A stretch of DNA of 59,272 nucleotides from NCBI GenBank assembly GCA_945892775.1, contig CAMDDP010000014.1, positions 1 to 59,272 of the forward strand. Direction: 5' to 3'. Within the stretch, counting starts at the first letter, position 1, and every line of letters starts with the position of its first letter. A program made the translations under genes and the position numbers. Origin of the DNA: Chitinophaga pinensis (GTDB taxonomy: Bacteria > Bacteroidota > Bacteroidia > Chitinophagales > UBA10324). Shown piece by piece: positions 36,913-46,167 of the stretch. The notes under the pieces were generated by a model, which did no database searches, was not told the origin of the DNA, and saw only the letters and a program-made list of their open reading frames with translations.

Positions 36913-39900
36913 TTATTCAATAACCAACTGACGGCGAACCGATAGGTTATTTGTATCAGTTAACTGAAGAATGTAGGTTCCTTTGCTGAATCCAGAAAGA
37001 TTTAAATGGTTAATTTGAGAATTGTTCGATAAAACTTTTCTTCCTAATAAATCTAATACTTCAATTCTATTGTAATTAAAATTTGTTTGAACATTAAATA
37101 TTCCGTCGGAAGGATTAGGGAATATATCAATGCTAATGTTTGAGTCCGTAGTTGAAATGCCAGTTGAGACATGCGCTATTACAGGTGTACGATCGCTGAT
37201 ACAAGTAAAGGTTGGTTTTTCAATGTTCCAATCATAGAAATAATAGTAATAACTACTACCTTGATTTGAACCGAAAAGTGTAACAAAACTAGGCATTGTA
37301 TAAGGGTAAGAAACCCCAGAACTACTGCGTTGTAAACGCGGAGAAGCGTATCCAAGGTTAGCTGTATTAATGGCCGCATCTGTGGATAACGAATAGCCAG
37401 TTCCAACAGGAAGGTTGAAGTTTAAAGTAATAATTGTTGAATCAGCCGGAATAAATACACTTAAACTATCCAAAATTGCTCCACCACCGTCAGTTAAAAC
37501 AATTCTTCTGGTTTTAGCTGAATCAGTATAAACTTTTACAGTTTTTAAAATACAAACGGAATCAACATCGAAATTAATTGAGCCATTGGTTGTAGTTGCA
37601 GTACTATACATTGAGGTTCCAGTATGAATAAACTGTCCGGTAGTGCCAATGCCACCACCATTTACTTGACGATCTTCCGCATAATAATTTGTTGTTGCAG
37701 TAAGAACAGGTGTGGTATAACTATTTCCAGTTCCAAGTTCAGTTCCACTTGTCATTAAATCAAACCAATGAATATCTGTTCCTGTAGCTCCTAAAGTTGC
37801 TGTTGTGTTTATAGCGATGAAGTCATCGGTGCCAATAGGTTCTTGAACATCTATTACATTAACAGTAATTGAATTTGAAGTCCAAACTGCACATGCACCT
37901 TGTATGTCTACTGTATATGTTCCTGAAACACCCGCCTGGATTGACTGAGTTGTTGCGCCGTTTGACCATATATAAGAAGTAGCAGGTGTAGAGTTTAAAG
38001 TTACAATTTCACCTTTGCAGAAAGTTAATCCTCCAATAGAAGAAATTACAGGGGTTTCGTCGGGGCTATTTACGACATTAACAGATGCTGGATAAACACT
38101 ACATGTTCCGTTTGAAAGCTGAACATTATAGCTTCCCGTTATGGTTACATCAATGCTTTGAGTAGTTTCTCCTGTCGACCATAAGTAACTGCTAAAACCA
38201 TTTGGTGCATTTAGAGTAAGTGAATTTCCTGAGCAAAGCACAAGTTGTCCAGTATATGAAATGTTTCCTGATTGGAGATTGCAACCGGTTTCAACATTTG
38301 TGATGAATTGATCTGCAGCTAAATTGTAAAGTTTATTGATGATACCTGAAGGGTAGTGAATAATAGCAGAATCAACAGTTGTATTTGATCCAAGGCCAAA
38401 ATGAAGATTAAAGCTATTTACAGTACCATAAGATTCACCAGCGCGTGCTTCTCTAATTTGTTTGCCTAAAGCAGTATATAAAATAATATTAGCACCAATT
38501 GCACCCTTGTTACTAACAGTTCCTACTAAATTAAAAGTAATCCAGTGGTTGCTATGATCGTTATTAAGATAAATAGCATCATCTGTAGATCCGGGAGATG
38601 TGTAAATAGAATTATAACAACCCAATACATCAATAGCACCGTCATGATTCAAATCACCGGTAGCGAATGATCCAAGCACACCAGGGAAAATAGTGTTATC
38701 ATATTTTGTGAAAGTCATGTTTCCGTTATTCTTAAACATGATATCTCTTGTACCTGTTAAAATTATATCCTGAAAACCATCGTTGTCAAAATCTTCTATC
38801 TGAGATTCAATTTCGAAAGTAGTTCCAATATCAAATCCTGAAGAGGCCGTTATATCTGTAAAATGTCCAGTGCCATCATTCTGCCACAATTCGGAAATTT
38901 CCGTATAACTTGTACGAAGCAAATCAAAATCGCCATCGTTATCAAAATCGCCAAAATTGGTTGTCCATGTTTGGGTTCCAAGATCTGGACAAATAAGATC
39001 AAGAAGAACTGAATCTTGATCATTAGTATTTATATCATTAAAGTCAGCATTGAATTTATAGGTGCCATCATTAATATGAAGAACATCATGCCTTCTCATA
39101 TCAGCAGCAGAATTGACAGGTTGTCTGCATTTTGAAACATAAAAATCTAAATCATTATCGTTATCATAATCAGACCATGTAGTTCCGTAATTACCGGAGT
39201 CATCAGTGGTACTTACATTAGTATTAAAGATGTTTAAAATTACTGTAGTAGATGCAACCGTGCTTGAATTACTCAGGGTATAGGTGCCTATTCCACCAGT
39301 ACCAGAAACAAATGCTATTACTTTAGTTCCGGGTAGAACATTTGTACCGGAAAGAAAATATCCAATTTTTATAGTACCTGTAGCCATTGTTGTAACGGTT
39401 AAGATGTCTCCTGAGATGCTTCCGGTAAATGTAGTAGGAGCAGGAAAATTTCCTGCACCATCATTCAACCATATTTTTGATTCACCAACATCATGACAGC
39501 CATATATATCAAGCCAACCATCATTATCAAAATCACCTAGTGTTACATTCTGTAAAAAAATACTTGAAAGGGGTAAATTGATTGCCGCACCCATTGCACC
39601 TGAAGCATTGCACATAAATAATTTTACTGAACCATTTCCACCAAGAATATCAAGATATCCATTGTGATCAAAATCTCCAGCGGCCATTCCCCAAGCCCAT
39701 CCGCTTGAACCACCGAAATCACCTATGTGTAGGGTGGAATAAGAACCATCAGCGTTTTGTTTTTCGACAAATACATCGTGTGCCTGATCAAGAATGATTA
39801 AATCATCAAGACCATCACTATTCCAGTCAGCTACTGTTACCGGGCATCCACTGTGATAATTAGAATTAGGCATCACAGTACTATTTGCATTTGTGAAACT

Positions 39901-39975
39901 GAATTGGGCAAATGTTATTGCTGGCAAAATCATTAACACAAATGAAGATGCAATTTTTGTAATTTGTTTTTGCAT
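36913..39975 (-). CDS. FG-GAP (VCBS)/ASPIC-UnbV protein with T9SS type A sorting domain
   Basis: A secreted 1020-residue protein with a signal peptide (to about residue 23). Seven FG-GAP repeats carry Ca2+-loop motifs of the form DxDxDGxxD (for example at 49-60, 101-110, 148-158 and 269-278) and make a beta-propeller to about residue 465. They are followed by an ASPIC/UnbV domain (about 490-575, GAIGANIILYT ... FGLGSNTTVDSAIIHYPSG). Two PKD-like domains with SxLWSxGETTQS and an Ig-like stretch follow. A type A T9SS sorting domain (FPNPSDGIFNV ... KGTYILQL) ends the protein. A 70-residue segment at about 182-249 interrupts the propeller and resembles a phage-type module. Probably a surface adhesin or carbohydrate binder; function unproven. 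First of three adjacent T9SS cargo genes. Confidence 0.93.
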   Translation of the reverse strand: MQKQITKIASSFVLMILPAITFAQFSFTNANSTVMPNSNYHSGCPVTVADWNSDGLDDLIILDQAHDVFVEKQNADGSYSTLHIGDFGGSSGWAWGMAAGDFDHNGYLDILGGNGSVKLFMCNASGAMGAAINLPLSSIFLQNVTLGDFDNDGWLDIYGCHDVGESKIWLNDGAGNFPAPTTFTGSISGDILTVTTMATGTIKIGYFLSGTNVLPGTKVIAFVSGTGGIGTYTLSNSSTVASTTVILNIFNTNVSTTDDSGNYGTTWSDYDNDNDLDFYVSKCRQPVNSAADMRRHDVLHINDGTYKFNADFNDINTNDQDSVLLDLICPDLGTQTWTTNFGDFDNDGDFDLLRTSYTEISELWQNDGTGHFTDITASSGFDIGTTFEIESQIEDFDNDGFQDIILTGTRDIMFKNNGNMTFTKYDNTIFPGVLGSFATGDLNHDGAIDVLGCYNSIYTSPGSTDDAIYLNNDHSNHWITFNLVGTVSNKGAIGANIILYTALGKQIREARAGESYGTVNSFNLHFGLGSNTTVDSAIIHYPSGIINKLYNLAADQFITNVETGCNLQSGNISYTGQLVLCSGNSLTLNAPNGFSSYLWSTGETTQSIDVTITGSYNVQLSNGTCSVYPASVNVVNSPDETPVISSIGGLTFCKGEIVTLNSTPATSYIWSNGATTQSIQAGVSGTYTVDIQGACAVWTSNSITVNVIDVQEPIGTDDFIAINTTATLGATGTDIHWFDLMTSGTELGTGNSYTTPVLTATTNYYAEDRQVNGGGIGTTGQFIHTGTSMYSTATTTNGSINFDVDSVCILKTVKVYTDSAKTRRIVLTDGGGAILDSLSVFIPADSTIITLNFNLPVGTGYSLSTDAAINTANLGYASPRLQRSSSGVSYPYTMPSFVTLFGSNQGSSYYYYFYDWNIEKPTFTCISDRTPVIAHVSTGISTTDSNISIDIFPNPSDGIFNVQTNFNYNRIEVLDLLGRKVLSNNSQINHLNLSGFSKGTYILQLTDTNNLSVRRQLVIE
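39226..39437 (-). other. Phage-type ISGT/GTKV module inserted between FG-GAP repeats
   Basis: Residues about 180-250 of the FG-GAP protein run FTGSISGDILTVTT ... GYFLSGTNVLPGTKVIAF ... GTGGIGTYTLSNSSTVAST. From memory this matches a small domain common in phage tail and virion proteins and in metagenomic phage ORFs, with the same order of ISG, SGT-V, GTKI and GTGTYT blocks. It separates the third and fourth FG-GAP repeats, and the flanking repeats are otherwise in register. Confidence 0.6.
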
Positions 39976-40039
39976 AATTTTTTTTTGTTGGATTTATTCG
40001 GGTGAAAGGTAATCGAAATTTTTTAATAGGATGTTGTTT

Positions 40040-41962
40040 TTAAAGTCGGAGGATTTTAAAAATTTTACTGCCTTTGGTGGTTACAATCTTTATGTAATAA
40101 ATACCGCTTTCTGGCGGTAATTTTATGTCAGATATTAAATTTGAATTCTCTCCGTTTTTTGTAAAAATCAATTTTCCGTCAGAAGAATATATTTCATAAG
40201 TACGGATTCCTGTTCCTTTAATCGATATAAAGCCAGTACTTGTTGGGGAGGGAAAAACTGAAGCTAAACTATAGTTAGTAGTAGTTGAAATGCTTGATGG
40301 AAGTTGAATGTTTAACAATTCTTTACTTGCACATAAAACCGGATTTTTATCAGATGCCTGATACATGCTTTTGAAAGTATCAATTAGTGCCGTTGAATAT
40401 GAAAACATTTCCTGTAACCATCCTGGAGGAACAGATTGATAATATATTTTTGCATAAACATTTACAATACCATCATAACCATTAGAAGGAATATGGAAAT
40501 GGATAATATCTTTTCCAGTTCCTTGTACTCCGGCAGAATTTTTATTAAAGTCTGCATCTGCCAATGCATCATTATCTATTTTGGCAGTGTCATAAGCATA
40601 ATGAGAAGTGGTAAAACCAGTTGGTACTAATCTGTTGTCTTTTAAAAGATTGGCGGCTCTCTCTAGAACAGTTGTTTTATTATTGTTGACATCACCAATT
40701 ATCATTTCATATATCTGCGTTTGTGCTTGCATTTTAATAATATCATGATGTTTTTCATAGGGTGCTCCAATATTGGTCACTTCGTAAGTGTCGCCAAAAA
40801 TTCCTGATTTAAAAAGTGTATCGCCATTTGATTTGACAACAACAAATTGAACAACTGCTCTTCTGGATGGATATCCAGAGGGAAATTTATGTCCAGCTTT
40901 ATTAGTTATTGTTAGGCTGAAATAAGAAGTATCAGCATTTAAACTATCCTGGTTAAGTGAAATAGAAATCGAATTTTTAGTTAGGTTATTATTGGTATAT
41001 AAAATAGTAGAATCAAAGTTAGAGTCGGGAACATCTATTCCTAGATAGGATTTGTTATTTTTCAGAATATTTAACATGAAAGAATTTGCCCCAGCAAAAT
41101 GATGCAGGTTAAATGGTGAGCGACCAGTTAGCGCTAAAATCTGATTTGCAATTATTATTGGTTGTTCCAGCTGTGGCATGTGACAAGTCTGGCAAAATAT
41201 TTCTTGAGAAGGAAAAATAGAATTAAGCCATTCATGGTGGGTCGATTGTTCAAAAAAAGTTCCGCCAGTAAAATTTCCACTTAAATCAGCAGTATTTGTT
41301 ATTAGCGTATGGCAGGGAGAACAAACCCCAGAATTACTCATGTGTGGGCTATAAGTTGGTGTCATGCCAACATACAATTGCATTGGGCCTGCAAATGGAT
41401 TTGTAAATGGCCCATAGATTTTCTTTGTTGTATCATATGGAATGTCCCCTGAAAATCGTGATCCTAACCCTTCTGTACCAATTGTGTGGCACGACATACA
41501 CGAAACCCCTTCAATACCTAAAGTATCGTTAAATAAATCAGTAAGCGTATAAGAAGTTGCACCATGGTAAAGTGCCGTAAAACTTCCCATAGGGGCATGA
41601 CAATCAAGGCATCTCTTTTGCAATTCAATTGCATGCCCTGGGTTAACAGTAATTTCATGGCTAACCTTTGCTTGAAATAAGGGGTCTCTGGCTGAATTTG
41701 CCATCATGGTAGACCGCCAATCGTCAAACACATTTACATCATTACTATCTATATCAATATTTGCTAAATGAGTGGAGTCATAACCGTGACATCCTGCACA
41801 TAATTTATATCCAATAAAATACTCTCCGGAATCAATTGGGTTTCTATTATGGCTATATTTTAATGATTCATAATTCGAATTCTGATTGGCATTTATAAAT
41901 GAGAATGCAGAAATTATAATAATTGCAATCGAAAAAGTTATGCTGAACCTTGATTTTATCAT
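40040..41962 (-). CDS. Pentahaem c-type cytochrome with T9SS type A sorting domain
   Basis: A 640-residue secreted protein with a signal peptide (to about residue 25). Five CxxCH haem-attachment sites lie in the first 265 residues: His59, His122, His159, His218 and His261 are the proximal ligands. The spacing resembles the cytochrome c554/NrfA-related multihaem group, but no catalytic module is recognisable. A beta-rich region follows. The protein ends in a type A T9SS sorting domain (VFPSPTSTGFISI ... SGIYYIKIVTTKGSKIF). It is thus expected on the cell surface or released, where it could move electrons across or outside the outer membrane. It sits between two other T9SS cargo genes, 64 and 69 bases away, in one direction, possibly cotranscribed. 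Redox partner unknown. Confidence 0.92.
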   Translation of the reverse strand: MIKSRFSITFSIAIIIISAFSFINANQNSNYESLKYSHNRNPIDSGEYFIGYKLCAGCHGYDSTHLANIDIDSNDVNVFDDWRSTMMANSARDPLFQAKVSHEITVNPGHAIELQKRCLDCHAPMGSFTALYHGATSYTLTDLFNDTLGIEGVSCMSCHTIGTEGLGSRFSGDIPYDTTKKIYGPFTNPFAGPMQLYVGMTPTYSPHMSNSGVCSPCHTLITNTADLSGNFTGGTFFEQSTHHEWLNSIFPSQEIFCQTCHMPQLEQPIIIANQILALTGRSPFNLHHFAGANSFMLNILKNNKSYLGIDVPDSNFDSTILYTNNNLTKNSISISLNQDSLNADTSYFSLTITNKAGHKFPSGYPSRRAVVQFVVVKSNGDTLFKSGIFGDTYEVTNIGAPYEKHHDIIKMQAQTQIYEMIIGDVNNNKTTVLERAANLLKDNRLVPTGFTTSHYAYDTAKIDNDALADADFNKNSAGVQGTGKDIIHFHIPSNGYDGIVNVYAKIYYQSVPPGWLQEMFSYSTALIDTFKSMYQASDKNPVLCASKELLNIQLPSSISTTTNYSLASVFPSPTSTGFISIKGTGIRTYEIYSSDGKLIFTKNGENSNLISDIKLPPESGIYYIKIVTTKGSKIFKILRL

Positions 41963-42031
41963 GTAGAAGTTCTTAACTCAAATGTTAAGGTGAAAAGAAG
42001 TTGCTGCAAAAGTGTTAACAAAATATGTCTT

Positions 42032-42751
42032 TTAAAGTTTTATAATTTTTTGAGTAAATGCTATTTTATTATTTTCTAAAAGATGAATATAGTAAACTCC
42101 TTTTGTTAACCATTGAATATTTATACTAGATGAAATTCCATCGGCAGGAATTAATATAATTTCTTTTCCGCTTAAATCCGAGATAGAAATTTTTCCGCTA
42201 TTCAAAATGGGATAGGTTAAATTAATTTTGTCGTTTGCAGGAACTGGATAAACTTTCACTTCATCTTTATTTAGAAAAAGTTCAGCTGATAATGACGAAT
42301 AAGTACAAGCAACAGAATCGGGACAAATATTAAAGTAAAAAATTATAGTATCCATTTCAGTTGGTATATCCATATCCCACACTAAAATTTTCACTACAGG
42401 CGTTCCTGAAAAATGAGTCATCCCGTTATTTCCAAATTTTAAAAAAGTGGTATCCCCTGAACCTATACTTATCATGGTAGTAGTTGTTGAAGGAATTCCC
42501 GAATAGCAATTTTGGTTATCGCACATTGAATACTGGTATTTCCAGCAACTATCCATCGGGTTTTCAATTGCTTTCCATTGCATTCTCAAGCTATCCATTT
42601 TTTCATTTCTCATGTGAACATAAAATTCATCGTAATTGCTGCAAGTTGGGGTGATATTTTGGACTTTAGATTCTACAAAGCTGAAAGATTGAGCTTTTGA
42701 ATTATTAATTTGAGTAGTTACTATAAGAAGGAAAAAGAAAATTGTTTTCAT
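42032..42751 (-). CDS. Small T9SS type A cargo protein of unknown function
   Basis: A 239-residue secreted protein with a signal peptide (to about residue 20, SKAQ). The mature N-terminal part (about 21-155) is beta-rich with several cysteines (PTCSNYDEF, SCWKYQYSMCDNQNCYSG). The last 75 residues are a type A T9SS sorting domain (VKVYPVPANDKINL ... TKGVYYIHLLENNKIAFTQKIIKL). I do not recognise the N-terminal domain. It is the first gene of a same-strand run with the pentahaem cytochrome and the FG-GAP protein, so a link to the cytochrome is possible but not shown. Confidence 0.8.
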   Translation of the reverse strand: MKTIFFFLLIVTTQINNSKAQSFSFVESKVQNITPTCSNYDEFYVHMRNEKMDSLRMQWKAIENPMDSCWKYQYSMCDNQNCYSGIPSTTTTMISIGSGDTTFLKFGNNGMTHFSGTPVVKILVWDMDIPTEMDTIIFYFNICPDSVACTYSSLSAELFLNKDEVKVYPVPANDKINLTYPILNSGKISISDLSGKEIILIPADGISSSINIQWLTKGVYYIHLLENNKIAFTQKIIKL

Positions 42752-42892
42752 TTTTTATTGTTGATTTGATTCATCTCAATCGGTAAGAATACAAAATATT
42801 AACAGATTTTCACTCTAAATTTCACACATTTTAAATCAATTCTAATCCCGTATCTTTCTGCTTCAAACTCTGCTTTTATCTTTACCGAATAA

Positions 42893-44341
42893 ATGAAGCT
42901 TTTCAGCATACAAGATTTACCGAAATTAGAATTTTCTGATGAGGAGAAAAACATTATCTCTATAGCTGCTAAATCAGCAATGGAATTAAAAGTGCCTGCT
43001 TATTTAATTGGCGGATATGTAAGGGATAAAATTTTAAATCGTCCGTGTAAAGATTTAGACTTTATGTGTGTTGGAAATGGAATTGAATTTGCTGAACAAA
43101 CTGCAAAACATTTTAAACCAAAACCAACGGTAAGTGTATTTAAACATTTTGGAACAGCACAATTTCGATTTCATGACATTGATCTTGAATTTGTAGGCGC
43201 ACGAAAGGAATCCTACTCTGAAAACTCTCGTAATCCAGCAGTTGAAATCGGAACTCTTGAAGATGATCTTTCAAGAAGAGATTTTACCATTAACACACTT
43301 GCGTTTGAACTATTAAATGAACAGGAAGGGGTTTTAGTTGATCGTTTTTCGGGACTAAAAGATTTAGCGGCAGGAATAATCAAAACTCCACTTGATCCGA
43401 ACATTACTTTTAGTGATGACCCGCTGCGTATGATGCGCGCCATACGGTTTGCATCGCAACTGCAATTTCAAATTGAAGAAAAAACGTTGCAGGCCATCAG
43501 TGATAATTGCGAGCGTATAAAAATTATTAGTGTTGAACGAATTACTGACGAGTTTAATAAAATTTTATTGTCGTTTAAACCATCAGTTGGTTTAGATCTT
43601 CTTTATAAAACAGGTTTGATGCAAATAATCTTTCCTGAATTTGTTGCACTCGCTGGTACTGAAATGAAGGAAGGTAAGGGCCACAAGGATAATTTTTATC
43701 ACACACTTCAGGTGATTGATAATGTTTGTTTAAAGAGTGATAACCTTTGGCTTCGCTGGTCAGCTGTGTTACACGACATTGCTAAACCAGTAACAAAAAA
43801 ATTTGAAGCTGGAACCGGTTGGACCTTTCACGGGCACGATGCAGTGGGAGCAAGGATGGTTTCAAAAATATTCCTACGCTTTAAATTGCCGTTGAATGAA
43901 AAGATGAAGTATGTAAAAAAACTGGTCCTTCTTCACTTACGACCAATTAGCTTATCTAACGATCAGGTTAATGACTCTGCTATTCGACGGTTAATGTTTG
44001 ATGCAGGTGATGATGTAGACGATTTAATGAAATTGTGTGAAGCTGATATCACGAGTAAGAATGAAAAAAAAGTAATCCGATTTCTGCGCAACTTTGAATT
44101 AGTGCGAATTAAAATGAAGGAGGTAGAAGAGAAAGACAGTCTTCGAAATTTTCAACCTGTAATTGATGGTGAAATAATTATGGACGTATTTGATTTAAAA
44201 CCAAGTAAAAAAGTCGGAGAAATAAAAGATGCAATACGCGAAGCCATTATAGATGGAAAACTCAATAACAACTATGAAGAAGCTTATCAGTTTATGCTAG
44301 AGGAAGCAGGAAAGAGGGGGATAACTCCTAAGAAAAATTAA
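42893..44341 (+). CDS. cca: CCA tRNA nucleotidyltransferase / poly(A) polymerase family, with HD domain
   Basis: Adds or repairs the 3' CCA end of tRNA. The nucleotidyltransferase signature LIGGYVRDKILNRPCKDLDF (38-57) carries the catalytic acidic pair, and the RRDFTINTLA motif and the RNA-binding DPLRMMRAIRFASQL follow. A C-terminal HD domain is present with VLHDIAKP and HGHDAVGARM. At 482 residues it is typical of the bacterial class II enzyme with an HD domain. Whether it is a full CCA-adding enzyme or an A-adding one cannot be told. It is tail to tail with accC (six bases between stops). TATCTTTA lies a few bases before the ATG. Confidence 0.93.
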   Translation: MKLFSIQDLPKLEFSDEEKNIISIAAKSAMELKVPAYLIGGYVRDKILNRPCKDLDFMCVGNGIEFAEQTAKHFKPKPTVSVFKHFGTAQFRFHDIDLEFVGARKESYSENSRNPAVEIGTLEDDLSRRDFTINTLAFELLNEQEGVLVDRFSGLKDLAAGIIKTPLDPNITFSDDPLRMMRAIRFASQLQFQIEEKTLQAISDNCERIKIISVERITDEFNKILLSFKPSVGLDLLYKTGLMQIIFPEFVALAGTEMKEGKGHKDNFYHTLQVIDNVCLKSDNLWLRWSAVLHDIAKPVTKKFEAGTGWTFHGHDAVGARMVSKIFLRFKLPLNEKMKYVKKLVLLHLRPISLSNDQVNDSAIRRLMFDAGDDVDDLMKLCEADITSKNEKKVIRFLRNFELVRIKMKEVEEKDSLRNFQPVIDGEIIMDVFDLKPSKKVGEIKDAIREAIIDGKLNNNYEEAYQFMLEEAGKRGITPKKN

Positions 44342-44347
44342 TGCCCT

Positions 44348-45847
44348 TTACTCCGTTCTATTCTTCTTCCAATTAGAAAAATTATTTGAAGAGCGTTGTT
44401 GCAATGAAGACTTTTCTATCGCTGCATTTTTATTTCCAAACGAAGCAGCAAATAAAGCCGCAATTATTTTTTCATCTTTATTCATTTCATCTAGCTCAAT
44501 ATCTTTGGTGAAATTTTTTGCAATGAATGAAGTATCAAATTTTCCACTCACAAAATCAGGATGATTGATTACCCACTTGCCAAACGAAAGGGTAGTGGCC
44601 ACACCTGAAATTTTATATTCATCAATGGCGCGTGTTAACCTTTCAATGGCTTCTGTTCTGTCCTTGCCGTAAGCAATCAGTTTTGCAATCATCGGGTCGT
44701 AGTAAATGGGAATCTCCTGGCCTTCTTCCAATCCATCATCCACGCGAATACCGGCACCTTGTGGACGAACATATCTTTCCAATTTTCCAATGTCAGGTAA
44801 AAAATTATTGAGCGGGTCTTCAGCACACACACGCAACTCGATTGCATGACCTCGAATTTTCAAATCGCTTTGTGTGAACGAAAGTTTTTCACCTTGCGCA
44901 ATTTTAATTTGTTCCTTCACCAAATCAACTCCTGAAATTAATTCTGTTACAGGATGCTCCACTTGTAAGCGCGTATTCATTTCCAGAAAATAATAATTCA
45001 GTTTTTCATCTACTAAAAACTCTACGGTGCCGGCATTGTAATAGCCGCAAGCTTTAGCTGCATCAACTGCGCTTTTGCCCATTCGCTCACGTAACTCAGG
45101 AGTAAGCACAGAACTAGGTGCTTCTTCTACTAACTTTTGGTGTCTTCTTTGAACTGAACACTCGCGTTCAAAAAGGTAAACTAAATTTCCATGTTGATCG
45201 CCGAGCACTTGTATTTCAATGTGACGAGGAGCTACAACATACTTTTCAATAAACACCGCACCATCACCAAACGAACTCAAAGCCTCACCAATCGCCATCT
45301 TCATTTGCTCTTCCAGTTCAGATTCTTTATTTACCACTCGCATTCCTTTCCCTCCGCCACCTGCACTTGCTTTTATCAAAATAGGAAAGCCGATTTTTTT
45401 TGCAATCACAATTGCTTCCTTCGCATCACTGATGGCACCTTCAGTTCCAGGCACCATTGGAATGTTGTGCTTCTTCGCAGTTTCCTTCGCAGCTAATTTG
45501 CTTCCCATCATGCGCATTGAGTCGGCTGAAGGCCCAATGAAAATCAACCCTGCATTTTTTACTTCATCAGCAAAAGCAGCATTCTCACTCAGGAAACCAT
45601 AACCGGGATGAATGGCTTGCGCACCGGTTTGTTTTGCAGCGAAAATAATTTTTTCGCCTCTTAAATAAGATTGATTGGAAGGTGAAGAACCAATGTGAAC
45701 TGCTTCATCGGCATATCGAACATGCATTGCTTTTCTATCAACATCAGAATAAACAGCTACAGTTTTGATACCCATTTCTTTTGCACTTCGCATGATGCGC
45801 AAAGCAATTTCCCCACGATTCGCAATCAGAATTTTATTTATATTCAT
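44348..45847 (-). CDS. accC: Acetyl-CoA carboxylase biotin carboxylase subunit (or acyl-CoA carboxylase alpha)
   Basis: ATP-dependent carboxylation of biotin. It opens with the biotin carboxylase N-domain (KILIANRGEIALRIMRSAKEMG) and continues through the ATP-grasp domain with the glycine-rich KASAGGGGKGMR. The metal-binding EMNTRLQVEHPVTE and the C-terminal domain follow. At 499 residues it is slightly longer than E. coli AccC (449), owing to about 50 extra C-terminal residues, as in other Bacteroidota. No biotin carboxyl carrier is adjacent, so use in acetyl-CoA or propionyl-CoA carboxylase is not settled. A TACATTCG box lies 13 bases before the start. Confidence 0.95.
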   Translation of the reverse strand: MNINKILIANRGEIALRIMRSAKEMGIKTVAVYSDVDRKAMHVRYADEAVHIGSSPSNQSYLRGEKIIFAAKQTGAQAIHPGYGFLSENAAFADEVKNAGLIFIGPSADSMRMMGSKLAAKETAKKHNIPMVPGTEGAISDAKEAIVIAKKIGFPILIKASAGGGGKGMRVVNKESELEEQMKMAIGEALSSFGDGAVFIEKYVVAPRHIEIQVLGDQHGNLVYLFERECSVQRRHQKLVEEAPSSVLTPELRERMGKSAVDAAKACGYYNAGTVEFLVDEKLNYYFLEMNTRLQVEHPVTELISGVDLVKEQIKIAQGEKLSFTQSDLKIRGHAIELRVCAEDPLNNFLPDIGKLERYVRPQGAGIRVDDGLEEGQEIPIYYDPMIAKLIAYGKDRTEAIERLTRAIDEYKISGVATTLSFGKWVINHPDFVSGKFDTSFIAKNFTKDIELDEMNKDEKIIAALFAASFGNKNAAIEKSSLQQRSSNNFSNWKKNRTE

Positions 45848-45860
45848 TTGTGTTATGGTG

Positions 45861-45868
45861 CGAATGTA
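45861..45868 (-). promoter_or_regulatory. Candidate -7 element of accC
   Basis: TACATTCG on the minus strand followed by CACC, 13 bases before the ATG. It matches the TAnnTT(T/C)G form seen before other genes here. Confidence 0.35.
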
Positions 45869-45893
45869 ATTGTGATTTTAATAATCATTTTAA

Positions 45894-45930
45894 ATTTTAT
45901 AATATATAATATATAATATAATATAAATAA
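45894..45930. repeat. AT-only microsatellite in the accC / PKD protein intergenic region
   Basis: A run built of TATAATA units in the 320-base divergent gap (45848-46167). The rest of the gap is AT-rich and holds the two promoter candidates but no further gene or hairpin that I can support. Confidence 0.7.
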
Positions 45931-46114
45931 ACTCATCTGATTAAGTAATAAATTTTTAATGGCCTTACTAATACATAAACAGTAAATTAGATTTTTATAA
46001 AGGTAAAAACAAGATAAAAACAAAAAAATACTAGGTGTTAATTTAAATATCTTCAATCTTTTTTTTACTTTTGACTAAGTAAGATTTTAGTTATTTTAAT
46101 TTTCGATTCGAAAA

Positions 46115-46148
46115 TTCGGGGTGTTATATTTACTTCGAAATAAATTTG
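46115..46148 (+). promoter_or_regulatory. Candidate promoter of the PKD/SdrD-B protein gene
   Basis: TAAATTTG (46141-46148) is an exact -7 match, followed by CACCC, 19 bases before the ATG. A TTCG at 46115-46118, 22 bases upstream, may stand for the -33 element. Confidence 0.5.
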
Positions 46149-46167
46149 CACCCAAAAACATAATAAA

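Noticed and set aside
39226-39437. The phage-like segment considered as a sign of a prophage.
   Set aside because: No integrase, capsid, terminase or attachment site is present; only one domain inside a host-type secreted protein is involved.
45894-45930. AT-only run considered as the unwinding element of a replication origin.
   Set aside because: No dnaA, no DnaA-box cluster and no origin-associated genes are nearby; AT microsatellites are expected in such a genome.
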